Assembly: GCA_964428015.1 (NCBI GenBank)
Contig: CAYRWR010000005.1
Location: 66,572-130,571, forward strand
Length of the DNA: 64,000 nt
Source: CAYRWR01 sp964428015
GTDB taxonomy: Bacteria; Spirochaetota; Brevinematia; Brevinematales; CAYRWR01
Direction of reading: 5' to 3'
Position 1 is the first letter of the stretch, and every line of letters starts with the position of its first letter. A program made the position numbers and the translations under genes. Below, in pieces: positions 24,782-33,010 of the stretch. The notes below the pieces were generated by a model that saw only the letters and a program-made list of their open reading frames with translations, was not told the origin of the DNA and made no database searches.

Positions 24782-25052
24782 CTCATCCGCCTCCGGTAAA
24801 AAATAAGACCTTTGCTGTGAAATCTGAGCCTGTTCTTGTCTGATCCAAAATGTCTGCTCGGGTAACCTATGTCTTGTGTAAACTGAGATACCGGGATTTC
24901 TGCGTTTCCGGGTGTTTTTGTAGAGTTTTTTGTGCTTCTGAGGTAGAATTTGGGTGTAAGTCGGGAAAGTAGTGTACAGGAGAGAGTCAGATGACTTTCA
25001 GATAGCTCACGGCAGTAGAAAATGGGATAGGACGATTTTAGATTTTCCTATC
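24782..25052 (+). repeat. Diverged ~275-bp non-coding repeat, copy B
   Basis: Second copy of the element at 22031-22307, same orientation. Matching blocks: AAATCTGAGCCTG (24820-24832), GTCTGAT (24838-24844), CTTTCAGA (24995-25002), AGGACGATTT (25029-25038) and the GATTTTCxTATC end. It occupies most of the 475-bp gap before the second 7TMR-DISM kinase gene; the remaining ~95 bp carry a TATAAT element near 25115 that may be that gene's promoter. Confidence 0.6.
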
Positions 25053-25146
25053 AATAACACATCTCCTATACTAGTATTTTCTATTGTATCTATTCAAAAA
25101 GCAATGATTATGTTATAATATTTATATCCCATACACAGGAGGAGAA

Positions 25147-27087
25147 TTGCGTTTTTTAATCCTCTCCTTTTTTTTCCTATTTTTATCCTGCCGTTTAAAT
25201 TCTGAACCTGCATATACTGCAAAAAATGGTGTTATGGATTTGAGTAAATGGGATGGCTCCCAGGTTATTGCGCTCAATGGGGACTGGGAATTTTATTGGC
25301 ATAAATTTTACGACTACCAGGATTTTCATAATGGAGAGTATCTCAGTAATAAAATGTATGTTCCTGTACCTGAAATCTTCAACAACATTATTCCTGGAAA
25401 TAACGGTGTGGGATATGCTACTTACCGTTTGAAAGTGATATTACCTGAGTCTAATCAAAACTATGCGTTCTATATCCATCGAATGCCGACTTCCTATCGA
25501 CTCTATTTTAATAACAAAATGATCCATTCCGTAGGAATCGCAGGGACTAACAAGTCCAGCTCCTATCCTGTTTATTCCAGTGAAAAAATCAATATCCAAA
25601 ATGTCAAATCCACCAATGAAATCATCTTCCAAAGTGCAAATTACTGGGACCGGGCGGGAGGTATCTGGAAAAAGGTACAATTCGGCCATGAAGAAAAAAT
25701 CTCTAAATTAAAGAGTACCAATGAACAGATCAATATGGGATTCCTTGTGTTGTTTTTATTTCTTTTTATATATCATCTGGTACAATTTTTATCCGGGATC
25801 AAGCGACTTCCCACCCTTGTACTCAGCATCTTAAGCCTGATACTGGCAATCCGAGTGTCTGTAATGGATGAGTTATTGATACTTCAACTATTCCCGCGCT
25901 TGTACAGTAGGGACATGATGCGTATCGAATTTATGACTTTTTTCTCCATTATACCCGTTATTCACTTTTTTCTATGGATCCTGTATAAAGAGATCATGTC
26001 TAAAACACTAATGAAGATCCATTTTGTATTAAGCGGTCTCCTGGATCTGATCACCCTGCTGACTCCTACTTTATTTTATGTGAATTTTATGGACCCCTAT
26101 AAACTGGTGATCTTTATATCACTGGCTTATCTCATCGTAGTCACTATCAAAGGGGTAAAAAGAAAAATTCCCGGTGCGATCCTTTCTCTCACGGGGCTGG
26201 TGTTATTTGCCCTGGCAGCTGGGACAGATATTATCATATTTACCCTTTCCTATGATTCCCATCTTAGTCTTACCCCATATGGATTTCTCGCAATCGTTTT
26301 TTTTGAGTCCATAACTATTTTTCGTCAGCTGTCTGAAGCATACAGAAAATCGGAAGCACTGGAAAATGAGCTGAGATTTTCTATTATTCAAGAACAGAAA
26401 TTAAATAAGTTGAAAAACCAGTTTATCTCCCATGCATCGCACGAATTCCGCACACCTTTGGCAGTCATCCAGCTTTCTACCGAGACTCTAAAAAGAATCG
26501 ATCCAGCCCTGCTGACTGAACAGAAAAGGGAGCAATATTTTTCCCAGATACACCAGTCGATCCATCAGATCACCGATATCATGGATAGTATTCTGATCCT
26601 TGGAATCCAACAATCACCACATCAGTTGTTAAACTTTCAAAACACAGACATGGTTGTCTTCATTCAGAATTTACTGACTCAGTCTTTTCCAGAAGTGGAA
26701 CGGATTCAGATGACAGTAAAAGGTAGGCCCATCCCGTATAAAATCGATGCCGAATCCTTTCGGAGAGCGATGACTAATCTTCTCTCTAACGCAATAAAAT
26801 ATTCCCCTGAAGATAAGAAAGTGGAAATACTACTGCAATATCATCCCACAAATCTTGAAATTACCGTCAGAGATTTCGGAATAGGTATTCCCCTCGAAGA
26901 ACAGGAACACATTTTTGATGATTTTTACCGTGGAAGTAATGTGCGACAGATTAAAGGTTCGGGATTAGGTCTATCTATTGCAAGAAAGATCATTGAAAAA
27001 CATGGGGGATCCCTTCAATTGAAATGTATTCTTCATACCTATACCGAATTTACCGTTATTCTTCCTCGCCCCCTTGTGGAAGATTAG
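25147..27087 (+). CDS. 7TMR-DISM histidine kinase
   Basis: A 646-residue membrane sensor kinase. The exported N-terminus (possible lipobox FLSC, C15) leads into a ~165-residue periplasmic jelly-roll domain of the 7TMR-DISMED2 type (LNGDWEFYW, GVGYATYRLKV, YRLYFNNKMI). Seven membrane segments follow (about 195-395), then HisKA with H432 in SHASHEFRTPL and an HATPase (NLLSNAIKYSP, FGIGIPLEE, GSGLGLSIARKI). The start is TTG at 25147 with AGGAGGAG directly before it; no ATG fits the signal peptide. The ligand is probably a carbohydrate or similar small molecule by analogy with the domain family. No regulator gene is adjacent. Its 3' end overlaps a minus-strand ORF by 32 bp. Confidence 0.9.
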   Translation: MRFLILSFFFLFLSCRLNSEPAYTAKNGVMDLSKWDGSQVIALNGDWEFYWHKFYDYQDFHNGEYLSNKMYVPVPEIFNNIIPGNNGVGYATYRLKVILPESNQNYAFYIHRMPTSYRLYFNNKMIHSVGIAGTNKSSSYPVYSSEKINIQNVKSTNEIIFQSANYWDRAGGIWKKVQFGHEEKISKLKSTNEQINMGFLVLFLFLFIYHLVQFLSGIKRLPTLVLSILSLILAIRVSVMDELLILQLFPRLYSRDMMRIEFMTFFSIIPVIHFFLWILYKEIMSKTLMKIHFVLSGLLDLITLLTPTLFYVNFMDPYKLVIFISLAYLIVVTIKGVKRKIPGAILSLTGLVLFALAAGTDIIIFTLSYDSHLSLTPYGFLAIVFFESITIFRQLSEAYRKSEALENELRFSIIQEQKLNKLKNQFISHASHEFRTPLAVIQLSTETLKRIDPALLTEQKREQYFSQIHQSIHQITDIMDSILILGIQQSPHQLLNFQNTDMVVFIQNLLTQSFPEVERIQMTVKGRPIPYKIDAESFRRAMTNLLSNAIKYSPEDKKVEILLQYHPTNLEITVRDFGIGIPLEEQEHIFDDFYRGSNVRQIKGSGLGLSIARKIIEKHGGSLQLKCILHTYTEFTVILPRPLVED

Positions 27088-27289
27088 TCAATTCGCCAAA
27101 TCTTTCTTCTAAGAAATATTTACTCACAATAATCTGATTAGAAATAGTTAGTGGAGGTAGATTGAAAAATTGAATTCTATTTTCAACTATGTCGTAAGTG
27201 AAGTAAGTAGATTGTGAAAATAAAAAGAGAGAATGTGTTAACAGAATAATTAAAGTTAAAATAAATGGTTTCTTATTAATCTTCTTAAA
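27056..27289 (-). pseudogene. Start-less small secreted-protein ORF
   Basis: A 77-residue open frame on the minus strand whose N-terminus reads like a signal peptide: KKINKKPFILTLIILLTHS, then LFLFSQS, followed by a mature part with FTYDIVENRIQFFNLPPL and SKYFLEERFGELTNLPQ. It ends at TAA 27058-27056, overlapping the 3' end of the kinase gene. The codon that should be the start (27289-27287) is TTT, there is an in-frame TGA 15 bases upstream, and no ribosome site is seen. Just beyond 27300 the sequence changes to a repeat-rich island, so the 5' end was probably lost there. Alternatively it starts at ATA or ATT. I do not recognise the protein. Confidence 0.45.
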
Positions 27290-27299
27290 TATTTTGCAA

Positions 27300-28336
27300 T
27301 TTCATTATTATAAGCCCGGCATGGACGCCGGGTATCCTTGGGCGAGACAAACCATTAAGATTTGTCATCCCCACCGTGGCCCCCTGCGCTCAGCCTGGTA
27401 TATAACGAATACTGCCTATGCGTCACAGGTGCGCATAACCACCCAAATAGGAGGGTTATACGCACCTTTTCTTAATTAGTATAGAGCTAATTTATATTCA
27501 TTTCAACAAATATAACAAAATCATGTAAATATATTTACTTTCAGTTGTATATAAAAGCAATTAAAACCACATCTATCCTGCTATCGGTTTGATCTACAGG
27601 GATACATGCCCCACTCGGTATAATGAGTATGGACAGCTTCAACACATATATCCACCTGTCTGTACCCAGGCCATTCGTGAAAAATCCGAGTCCTGGACAT
27701 CTACAGAATAGTCGTGCTCCCCACAAAGTCTCTCCGACGCCCACTGATGCCCGGCCCTCCCCGAGGTAAATGACACCACAGCCTGCACCCTGGAGGGGCG
27801 TATACCCTTAATTGTACTTACCCGCAGCGTAGCGGAGGGCATAGCCCCGATTCCTGCCCTTATCGTGTCGTACCAACATGGCATCACTGGGCGCCAGCAA
27901 GGCGTTTTTCTTTGCCAGACGTCGGTCCCTGAGCCTGTCGAACGGGTTCTTTTGCCGCCGCATGGGCAAAAGAAATGCCGCCCCTGATTCCGTTCGGCCA
28001 ACGGAAAAAGTCCCCCCCGACCAGGGACATTGTTAACACCCCGCGTAGCGGACACCGTTCGACCCACGGACCCAGTCCTCCCAGATCAGGGATCCATTGA
28101 AAATAAGAAGATTCTTCACTTCGATGCGCTAGCACTTACTCAGTACAAGGACTTCGTTCAGGATGACGACTACCCAGTCTAATACCCCAACCACCCGTCC
28201 GCCGCCCCAGTCTGCCTATCAGCGGAGAGGCTATGCCCTAGCCTCGCAGGGTCATTTTGTTCTGCTTTTCCCCAAAAAGTGACACATTCCCCCACCGGAG
28301 GTGTTTCACTATCAAACCCTACGAGGAGCAAAAACC
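27300..28336. repeat. Repeat-rich, GC-rich intergenic island
   Basis: About 1 kb without a supported gene. It starts with small dyads (CCCGGC/GCCGGG near 27317; GACAAA/TTTGTC near 27347), then a long hairpin at 27427-27467. From ~27720 it is GC-rich and made of short elements: GCGTAGCGGA twice (near 27826 and 28042), CCTGAGCCTGTCGAACGGG at 27928-27946, which resembles the TTCGACAGGCTCAGG-type element common in many environmental genomes, and a 7-bp hairpin at 28227-28245. Several long minus-strand frames here are by-products of high GC. Confidence 0.5.
27427..27467 (+). repeat. Long imperfect hairpin (REP-like or terminator-like)
   Basis: AGGTGCGCATAACC (27427-27440) pairs with GGTTATACGCACCT (27454-27467) with one mismatch, loop of 13 bases, followed by TTTCTTAATT. 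The T run is broken, so either a weak terminator or a palindromic repeat unit. Confidence 0.5.
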
Positions 28337-29314
28337 ATGCCTAAGATAATATTAAATCTGCTGGGCCTGCTGGCCGTCCTTTCGGCCTGTACCGTACACC
28401 TGGATGAGAGTATCTTTGAAAAAAACGGGGAAAAGTCCTTTCCCCCTGATACCCCCACCCAGACTAATACCGTAGTGCTGACTAATTCCAGCTCAGTCTA
28501 CACTAATACCCTGACAAATACCCTCTACAGCGTACAGATAGTGACCAATACCCGCGTAGTCACCAACCACATCATCTCTTATCAGACAGTGACCAACACC
28601 ATCCATGATACCAATACCGTGGTAGAGATTCAGGTCCTGACCAACCAGAGCGTCGTCACAAATACAGTATATGCTACCCAGGTGGTGACCAACACCCTGG
28701 TGATCACCAATGTACAGCATACCGTAGTGACCAATACCATCCTGTCCAATGTCGACCATACTATCTCTGTCCTTTTAGACCAGCCCGCCGACCTGGCCTA
28801 CCTGGCTGACAGCTTTACAGTCTCAGGATACTCGCCTGACGCCCAGGGATTGGCCGGGGCTATGATCTACCTGGAATCCACCAATAATGTGATGGTACAG
28901 GCACAGTACAGCGCCTTCAGCGGCAATAGCTTCACTACCACCCTGGTAGTTAACAAAGAAGGCCATTATTATGTATGGGCCAGCGCCTGGGATCACGGCG
29001 ATTCTATCGGAAAAAGTGAAAAGCGTTATATCATAGCCGACTGGAGTGCCCCACAGCTCACAATCACCACCCCCGGTGGCATGACTATCGAGGGGGGACA
29101 GCTCCTGCTCCAGGGCACAGCCTTTGACAGGATCAGCGGTGTCCAGGGTGTCTACCTCAGTATCGACGGCGGTTCATTTATAGCGGTGAACGGAAAGGAA
29201 GCCTGGGACTACAATCTGTCTCTGGGCAGCGGGACTCATCAGCTGTCCGTGTATTGCCGGGATAAGGCCGGATATGTCAGCCTCACCCAGACCATTGGGG
29301 TAACCGTATTATAG
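28337..29314 (+). CDS. Lipoprotein with VTNT-repeat stalk and Ig-like domains
   Basis: A 325-residue lipoprotein (C18 in VLSACT). Residues ~35-145 are a low-complexity stalk built on V-T-N-T/T-N-T units spaced about every 8-12 residues (VVLTN, TLTNTL, VVTNT repeated). Two Ig-like beta-sandwich domains follow: ~148-235 (VLLDQPADLAYLADSFTVSG) and ~240-325 (LTITTPGGMTIEGGQLLLQG ... GTHQLSVYCRDKAGY), of the bacterial Ig/Big type. The stalk probably lifts the Ig domains from the membrane. Start 28337 chosen: GAGGAG lies 10 bases upstream; the frame is open 12 codons further up. A strong terminator follows. Confidence 0.8.
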   Translation: MPKIILNLLGLLAVLSACTVHLDESIFEKNGEKSFPPDTPTQTNTVVLTNSSSVYTNTLTNTLYSVQIVTNTRVVTNHIISYQTVTNTIHDTNTVVEIQVLTNQSVVTNTVYATQVVTNTLVITNVQHTVVTNTILSNVDHTISVLLDQPADLAYLADSFTVSGYSPDAQGLAGAMIYLESTNNVMVQAQYSAFSGNSFTTTLVVNKEGHYYVWASAWDHGDSIGKSEKRYIIADWSAPQLTITTPGGMTIEGGQLLLQGTAFDRISGVQGVYLSIDGGSFIAVNGKEAWDYNLSLGSGTHQLSVYCRDKAGYVSLTQTIGVTVL

Positions 29315-29336
29315 CTTCCTGAACTCCCGATATGCC

Positions 29337-29369
29337 AGACCCGCGCCAGCCGCGGGTCTTTTTTTTTTA
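29337..29369 (+). terminator. Strong rho-independent terminator
   Basis: Perfect 9-bp stem AGACCCGCG (29337-29345) with CGCGGGTCT (29351-29359), five-base loop, and a run of ten T residues. It separates the VTNT lipoprotein gene from the feo operon. Confidence 0.95.
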
Positions 29370-29383
29370 ATAAAAAGTGATAA

Positions 29384-29412
29384 TTGACTTTAAACAAAAC
29401 CTTCAGTATAAT
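29384..29412 (+). promoter_or_regulatory. Consensus promoter of the feo operon
   Basis: TTGACT (29384-29389), 17-bp spacer, TATAAT (29407-29412). It is one of the two best promoters in the window. A second TATAAT lies at 29430-29435. Confidence 0.75.
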
Positions 29413-29417
29413 TAATA

Positions 29418-29434
29418 TAAGTTAGTCTACTATA
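29418..29434 (+). promoter_or_regulatory. Possible DtxR/MntR-type operator upstream of feoA
   Basis: TAAGTTAGTCTACTATA overlaps the expected transcription start and has a TTAG-N-CTA core like the centre of DtxR/IdeR boxes. The outer half-sites match poorly. A Fur-like GATAAT also occurs near 29379. The iron-responsive role is inference. Confidence 0.25.
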
Positions 29435-29492
29435 ATATTCCTAGCTTTGCAGAATAGACTTCCTTTTATAGAACTTGAGGTTGGGAGGCAGC

Positions 29493-29750
29493 GTGAAAAA
29501 ACTGTCAGAACTCCGCCCCGGAGAAAGCGCAGTGATTGCAGATGTGCTGGAATTGAGTGAGAGCCATGGGCATGGCCAGCACCTGGGCGCCGCCAACCGG
29601 CTGGAAAGTATGGGCCTCAGGCTGGGAAAATCAGTAGAGATGCTCACTAACCAGGGTGTAGGCCCTTTGCTGCTTAAAATTGATGAGTCACGCATAGCGC
29701 TGGGACGGGGCCTGGCCTTGAAAATCCTGGTGAAATCACCGGAGGAATGA
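29493..29750 (+). CDS. feoA: Ferrous iron transport protein A
   Basis: An 85-residue SH3-like cytoplasmic protein that works with FeoB in ferrous iron uptake. The sequence MKKLSELRPGESAVI ... RLESMGLRLGKSVEML ... LLLKIDESRIALGRGLALKILV follows the FeoA pattern through the whole length. The start is GTG 29493, placed four bases after GGGAGG; an in-frame TTG six codons earlier has no ribosome site. FeoB begins seven bases after its stop codon, and a consensus promoter lies upstream, so feoA opens a three-gene iron operon. Confidence 0.9.
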   Translation: MKKLSELRPGESAVIADVLELSESHGHGQHLGAANRLESMGLRLGKSVEMLTNQGVGPLLLKIDESRIALGRGLALKILVKSPEE

Positions 29751-29757
29751 CAGTTTC

Positions 29758-31977
29758 ATGACAGAGGATAAAAGAAACATTGTGGTGGCCGTTGCGGGAA
29801 ATCCCAACAGCGGAAAATCCACCCTGATAAATGCCATTGCGGGCAGCCGACTGCATGTGGGCAACTGGCCCGGAGTGACTGTCGAAAAAAAAGAAGCGGA
29901 AGTCCAGTACAACAATCTCAACATACGTTTTGTAGATCTGCCCGGCACTTACAGCCTGTCCCCTTTTTCCCAGGATGAGATCGTGGCCCGGGACTTCCTG
30001 CTGGAAGAAAAACCCGACCTCATCCTCAATGTGGTGGATGCCACCAATCTGGAGAGAAATCTCAACCTCACCGTACAGCTGCTCTCCTTGGGCATCCCGA
30101 CTATACTGGCTCTGAATGTCTATGACGAACTGAAGTCTAAAAACGCCACTATCAATATCCCCCTGCTGGAAGAACAGCTGGGGGTGCATGCCATACCCAC
30201 CGTGGCTACCAAAGGGGAAGGCATCATCCCTATCCTGAAAAAAATCGAAAGCCATGCCCGAAATCATGATGTTCCAATTCCCCGTGGCCTGCGCTATAAC
30301 CAGGATATAGAAGAAGCCCTGGAAAAAATCACCGGACATCTCTCCGGGATGGATCTCACACATGCCGCGGATCTGCCCCGGCGCTGGCTCAGTCTGCGCC
30401 TGCTGGAAAGGGATGCCTATCTGGAAAAAAAATACCAGCTTAAGCTGGATAGTGAATTTTATCAGGAAGTAACCGAGCATCTCCGAACCCTGCATGCCCG
30501 CCGTATGGAAGAAGTCCTGTCGGATGCCCGTTTTGCCGTGATCAAAGGTGTAGTGGAATCCGTCCTGAGCCGGCCCCGCCTCGATAAAAAAGACCTGACC
30601 GATAAAATCGATAAGTTTGTCCTCAATAAATGGGTGGGCATTCCTCTATTTGTCCTGGCCATGTGGCTGGTGTTTAAACTCACCTTTGACGTGGCTACTC
30701 CCTACGTGGACTGGCTCAGCGACCTGGTCACTGGACCCATGAGCCGCTGGTTCACCAATCTGCTGGTAGCTCTACATTCCCCCTTGTGGCTGATATCGCT
30801 GGTAGTGGACGGCATCATTGCCGGAGTAGGAGCGGTACTGGTGTTTACCCCTGTGATCTTTTTTATGATGTTTTTCATCACATTTATGGAAGGCTCAGGC
30901 TATATGGCCAGAGTGGCCTTTATCATGGACAGGGTGATGCACGCCATGGGGCTGCACGGGCGCTCCTTTATCCCCATGATTCTGGGTTTCGGCTGCAATG
31001 TCCCCTCCATCTATGCTACCCGTACTCTGGAGACCGATCAGGAAAAACAACTCACCAGTCTGCTGGTCCCCCTCATGTCCTGCGGGGCGCGTCTGCCGGT
31101 TTATGTCCTGTTCGCGGGGGCTTTTTTCGCGACCAATAAAGGGACGGTGATCTGGTCCTTATATTTCCTGGGCGTGGTGATGGCCTTTGTCATGGGCGGC
31201 ATCTTCAAAAGGACCCTGTTCAAAAACAAAGGGCGGGAATTTATCATGGAACTGCCCCCCTACCGTCTGCCCAGCTTCAGTAATGTGATGGTGCATACCT
31301 GGGAAAAGGTCAAACACTTCGTGATCAAGGCCGGCACCTATATTATGGCTATGTCGGTGATTGTCTGGTTCCTGTTTTTCCTACCCATAGGTTCAGACAA
31401 GGAACATTCCTACCTGGGTAGGGCCGGCAAGATTATATCCCCGGTCTTAAAACCTCTGGGCTTCGGGACCTGGCAGGCCGGCTCCTCTCTGATCAGCGGT
31501 ATCGTGGCCAAGGAAGTTGTAGTCAGTACCATGGGAACTATCTATCTGGGTGAAGAAACCAACCAGAATTACTACACCAATATCATGGTGGAAGGTAAGT
31601 ACCTCACCTATGTCATACCCCGTAAACAGCCCAGTTTCTGGCAGGATCTGGGACATATTGGGATTGGATTTTTTACTGCATCCCGGGACGCGGTGGTATC
31701 CTTGTTTACCATCGGTTTTGTCAGTCTGAACACGGATGAAGACCCCCAAAACGCAGGCTTAAAAAAAGTCCTGACAGGAGATTTTACCCCGCTTTCGGCT
31801 TATGCCTTCCTGGTATTTGTACTGCTGTACATGCCCTGTATGGTGGTCCTGGCAGCCATGAAGGGTGAACTCAAGACCTGGAAATGGCCGGTGATCTCAG
31901 TGGTCTATCAGATGGCCCTGGCCTGGATTATGGCCTTTTTAGTGTACCAGGGCGGACGTCTGCTGGGCCTGGGTTAA
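29758..31977 (+). CDS. feoB: Ferrous iron transporter FeoB
   Basis: A 739-residue inner-membrane ferrous iron transporter with a GTPase domain. G1 is GNPNSGKST (residues 14-22), G3 is DLPGTYSLSPFS, and the G4 position reads NVYDE, in place of the common NMxD. The helical spacer domain runs to ~280, then two Gate regions (MEGSGYMARVAFIMDR, HGRSFIPMILGFGCNVP) and a Nucleoside-recognition core, with about eight membrane helices to the end. The FeoB_Cyto loop and the second Gate (SLISGIVAKEVVVSTMG) are intact. Length is normal. The GTPase powers or gates Fe2+ entry. Second gene of the feo operon, seven bases after feoA. Confidence 0.97.
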   Translation: MTEDKRNIVVAVAGNPNSGKSTLINAIAGSRLHVGNWPGVTVEKKEAEVQYNNLNIRFVDLPGTYSLSPFSQDEIVARDFLLEEKPDLILNVVDATNLERNLNLTVQLLSLGIPTILALNVYDELKSKNATINIPLLEEQLGVHAIPTVATKGEGIIPILKKIESHARNHDVPIPRGLRYNQDIEEALEKITGHLSGMDLTHAADLPRRWLSLRLLERDAYLEKKYQLKLDSEFYQEVTEHLRTLHARRMEEVLSDARFAVIKGVVESVLSRPRLDKKDLTDKIDKFVLNKWVGIPLFVLAMWLVFKLTFDVATPYVDWLSDLVTGPMSRWFTNLLVALHSPLWLISLVVDGIIAGVGAVLVFTPVIFFMMFFITFMEGSGYMARVAFIMDRVMHAMGLHGRSFIPMILGFGCNVPSIYATRTLETDQEKQLTSLLVPLMSCGARLPVYVLFAGAFFATNKGTVIWSLYFLGVVMAFVMGGIFKRTLFKNKGREFIMELPPYRLPSFSNVMVHTWEKVKHFVIKAGTYIMAMSVIVWFLFFLPIGSDKEHSYLGRAGKIISPVLKPLGFGTWQAGSSLISGIVAKEVVVSTMGTIYLGEETNQNYYTNIMVEGKYLTYVIPRKQPSFWQDLGHIGIGFFTASRDAVVSLFTIGFVSLNTDEDPQNAGLKKVLTGDFTPLSAYAFLVFVLLYMPCMVVLAAMKGELKTWKWPVISVVYQMALAWIMAFLVYQGGRLLGLG

Positions 31978-31991
31978 AAAAGGAGGTACAT

Positions 31992-32180
31992 ATGCATTGG
32001 TGGGATTACGCACTGATGATACTGATATTGGGAGGGGCAGTCTGGCTCATCGCCCGATCCCTGTTTAAAGAAGGCCAGATCACCTGTCCGGATTGTACCG
32101 CCGAGGGCTGCTCCGTTAAAAAACTTAAAATTGATCCTAAGATAAAAAACACCATTCAACCTCATAAAATACATCATTAA
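31992..32180 (+). CDS. FeoB-associated Cys-rich membrane protein
   Basis: A 62-residue protein with one N-terminal membrane helix (MHWWDYALMILILGGAVWLIA) and a short cytoplasmic tail with CPDCTAEGC. This is the layout of the small FeoB-associated Cys-rich proteins (PF12669) found just after feoB; the cysteines may bind ferrous iron on the cytoplasmic side. The ATG at 31992 has AGGAGGT five bases upstream and lies 14 bp after feoB; longer in-frame readings start inside feoB and are rejected. The His-rich C-terminus (QPHKIHH) may add metal ligands. Confidence 0.88.
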   Translation: MHWWDYALMILILGGAVWLIARSLFKEGQITCPDCTAEGCSVKKLKIDPKIKNTIQPHKIHH

Positions 32181-32197
32181 AAAATATCATTTCTCTC

Positions 32198-32226
32198 TTG
32201 ATAATCCTTCCATATTCTGCTACAGT
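32198..32226 (+). promoter_or_regulatory. Sigma-70-type promoter of the interrupted barrel gene
   Basis: TTGATA (32198-32203), 17-bp spacer, TACAGT (32221-32226), 36 bases before the ATG at 32263. Confidence 0.5.
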
Positions 32227-32262
32227 ATTACAGTTTGATTTATAATAAAATGGAGGTGCCTA

Positions 32263-32952
32263 ATGAAAAAAATCTTTGTTTTGTCTTTGGTTCTATTATC
32301 TTTGTGTGGAATAGGCTTTGCCGGTCAACCTTTTAACACCGATGATGCTGTCACAGTGGGAAAGGATAATATGCAGCTGGAGCTGGAGTATGTGGTGGGA
32401 ATAACCTATGGTATCCCCCCTCTGGTTGATCCTACCGGCGTTTTGGATGCCAAATTTGACTATGGTATCTCGGATAAGCTGGATATCTATATCCGTGTCT
32501 ATCATCACATGGTCTATAACTGAGGTTTTGATCCCGCGGAACTGGGGATTAAATATACCCTGATCCGTGACAAAAACGCTGTCCCTCTTCTGGGGCTGGC
32601 TTTTAACTATTGGCTGGGCACAGGAGAATACGCTCTGACCACCATGCTGACCCGTGATATAGGGGTTTTCCAGATCGATCTCAACCTGGGCATCCTGGAG
32701 GACGGCATCAAAGAGACAGGGGCTACACTGAATATGGCGGCGGCAGGCCTGTTTAATCTATCTTCTTTCTTTACCATTGGCCTGGAGTGGATCGGGTCCT
32801 ATGTTACCGGTGACCTCAGTACCTTCAACGGCTCAGTCTACCTGGGAGCCTTGTTTAATTTCACCGACTGGTTCTCCTGGAATGCCGGTGTGGGTATCTC
32901 AGACACAATCTGGATGATAACCGCCCGGACAGGACTGACTTTCCATTTTTAA
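32263..32952 (+). pseudogene. Outer-membrane beta-barrel/transporter-like gene interrupted by an in-frame TGA
   Basis: Codons 1-86 encode a signal peptide (residues 1-20) and the start of a barrel-like protein (QPFNTDDAVTVGKDNMQLEL, GVLDAKFDYGISDKLDIYIRVYHHMV). TGA at 32521-32523 interrupts it, and the same frame continues without any other stop to TAA at 32950, ending in LTFHF, the terminal aromatic typical of outer-membrane barrels. The overall pattern (N-terminal QPFxTDDA, paired amphipathic strands) resembles the PF13557/MetA-pathway transporter family. The gap in the frame is one codon; TGG to TGA would be a single change. Start and promoter are intact, so this is a recent mutation, a sequencing error or readthrough. 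Total length would be 229 residues. Confidence 0.7.
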
Positions 32953-32970
32953 ACTAAACAATATACTCAA

Positions 32971-33007
32971 AAAAAAGCAGGCAGTAGTAGTTACTGTCTG
33001 CTTTTTT
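32971..33007. terminator. Bidirectional terminator
   Basis: A 16-bp stem with one G-T pair (32971-32986 with 32992-33007), five-base loop, with A run on one side and T run on the other, so it can end both the barrel gene and the convergent minus-strand gene. Confidence 0.9.
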
Positions 33008-33010
33008 ATT

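Noticed and set aside
27300..27480. CRISPR-like array of hairpins
   Set aside because: The dyads differ from each other and there are no regular spacers.
27639..28135. Minus-strand frames within the repeat island
   Set aside because: Caused by high GC and repeats; content such as RQAQGP is typical translated repeat sequence, not protein.
29674..30495. Long minus-strand open frame opposite feoB
   Set aside because: It is a shadow of the feoB coding sequence, has no ribosome site or recognisable domain, and codon bias follows the plus strand.
32521..32549. Possible selenocysteine insertion signal after the in-frame TGA
   Set aside because: The stem is only 5-6 bp, the protein is an exported barrel with no Cys/Sec chemistry expected, and a simple nonsense mutation explains the data better.
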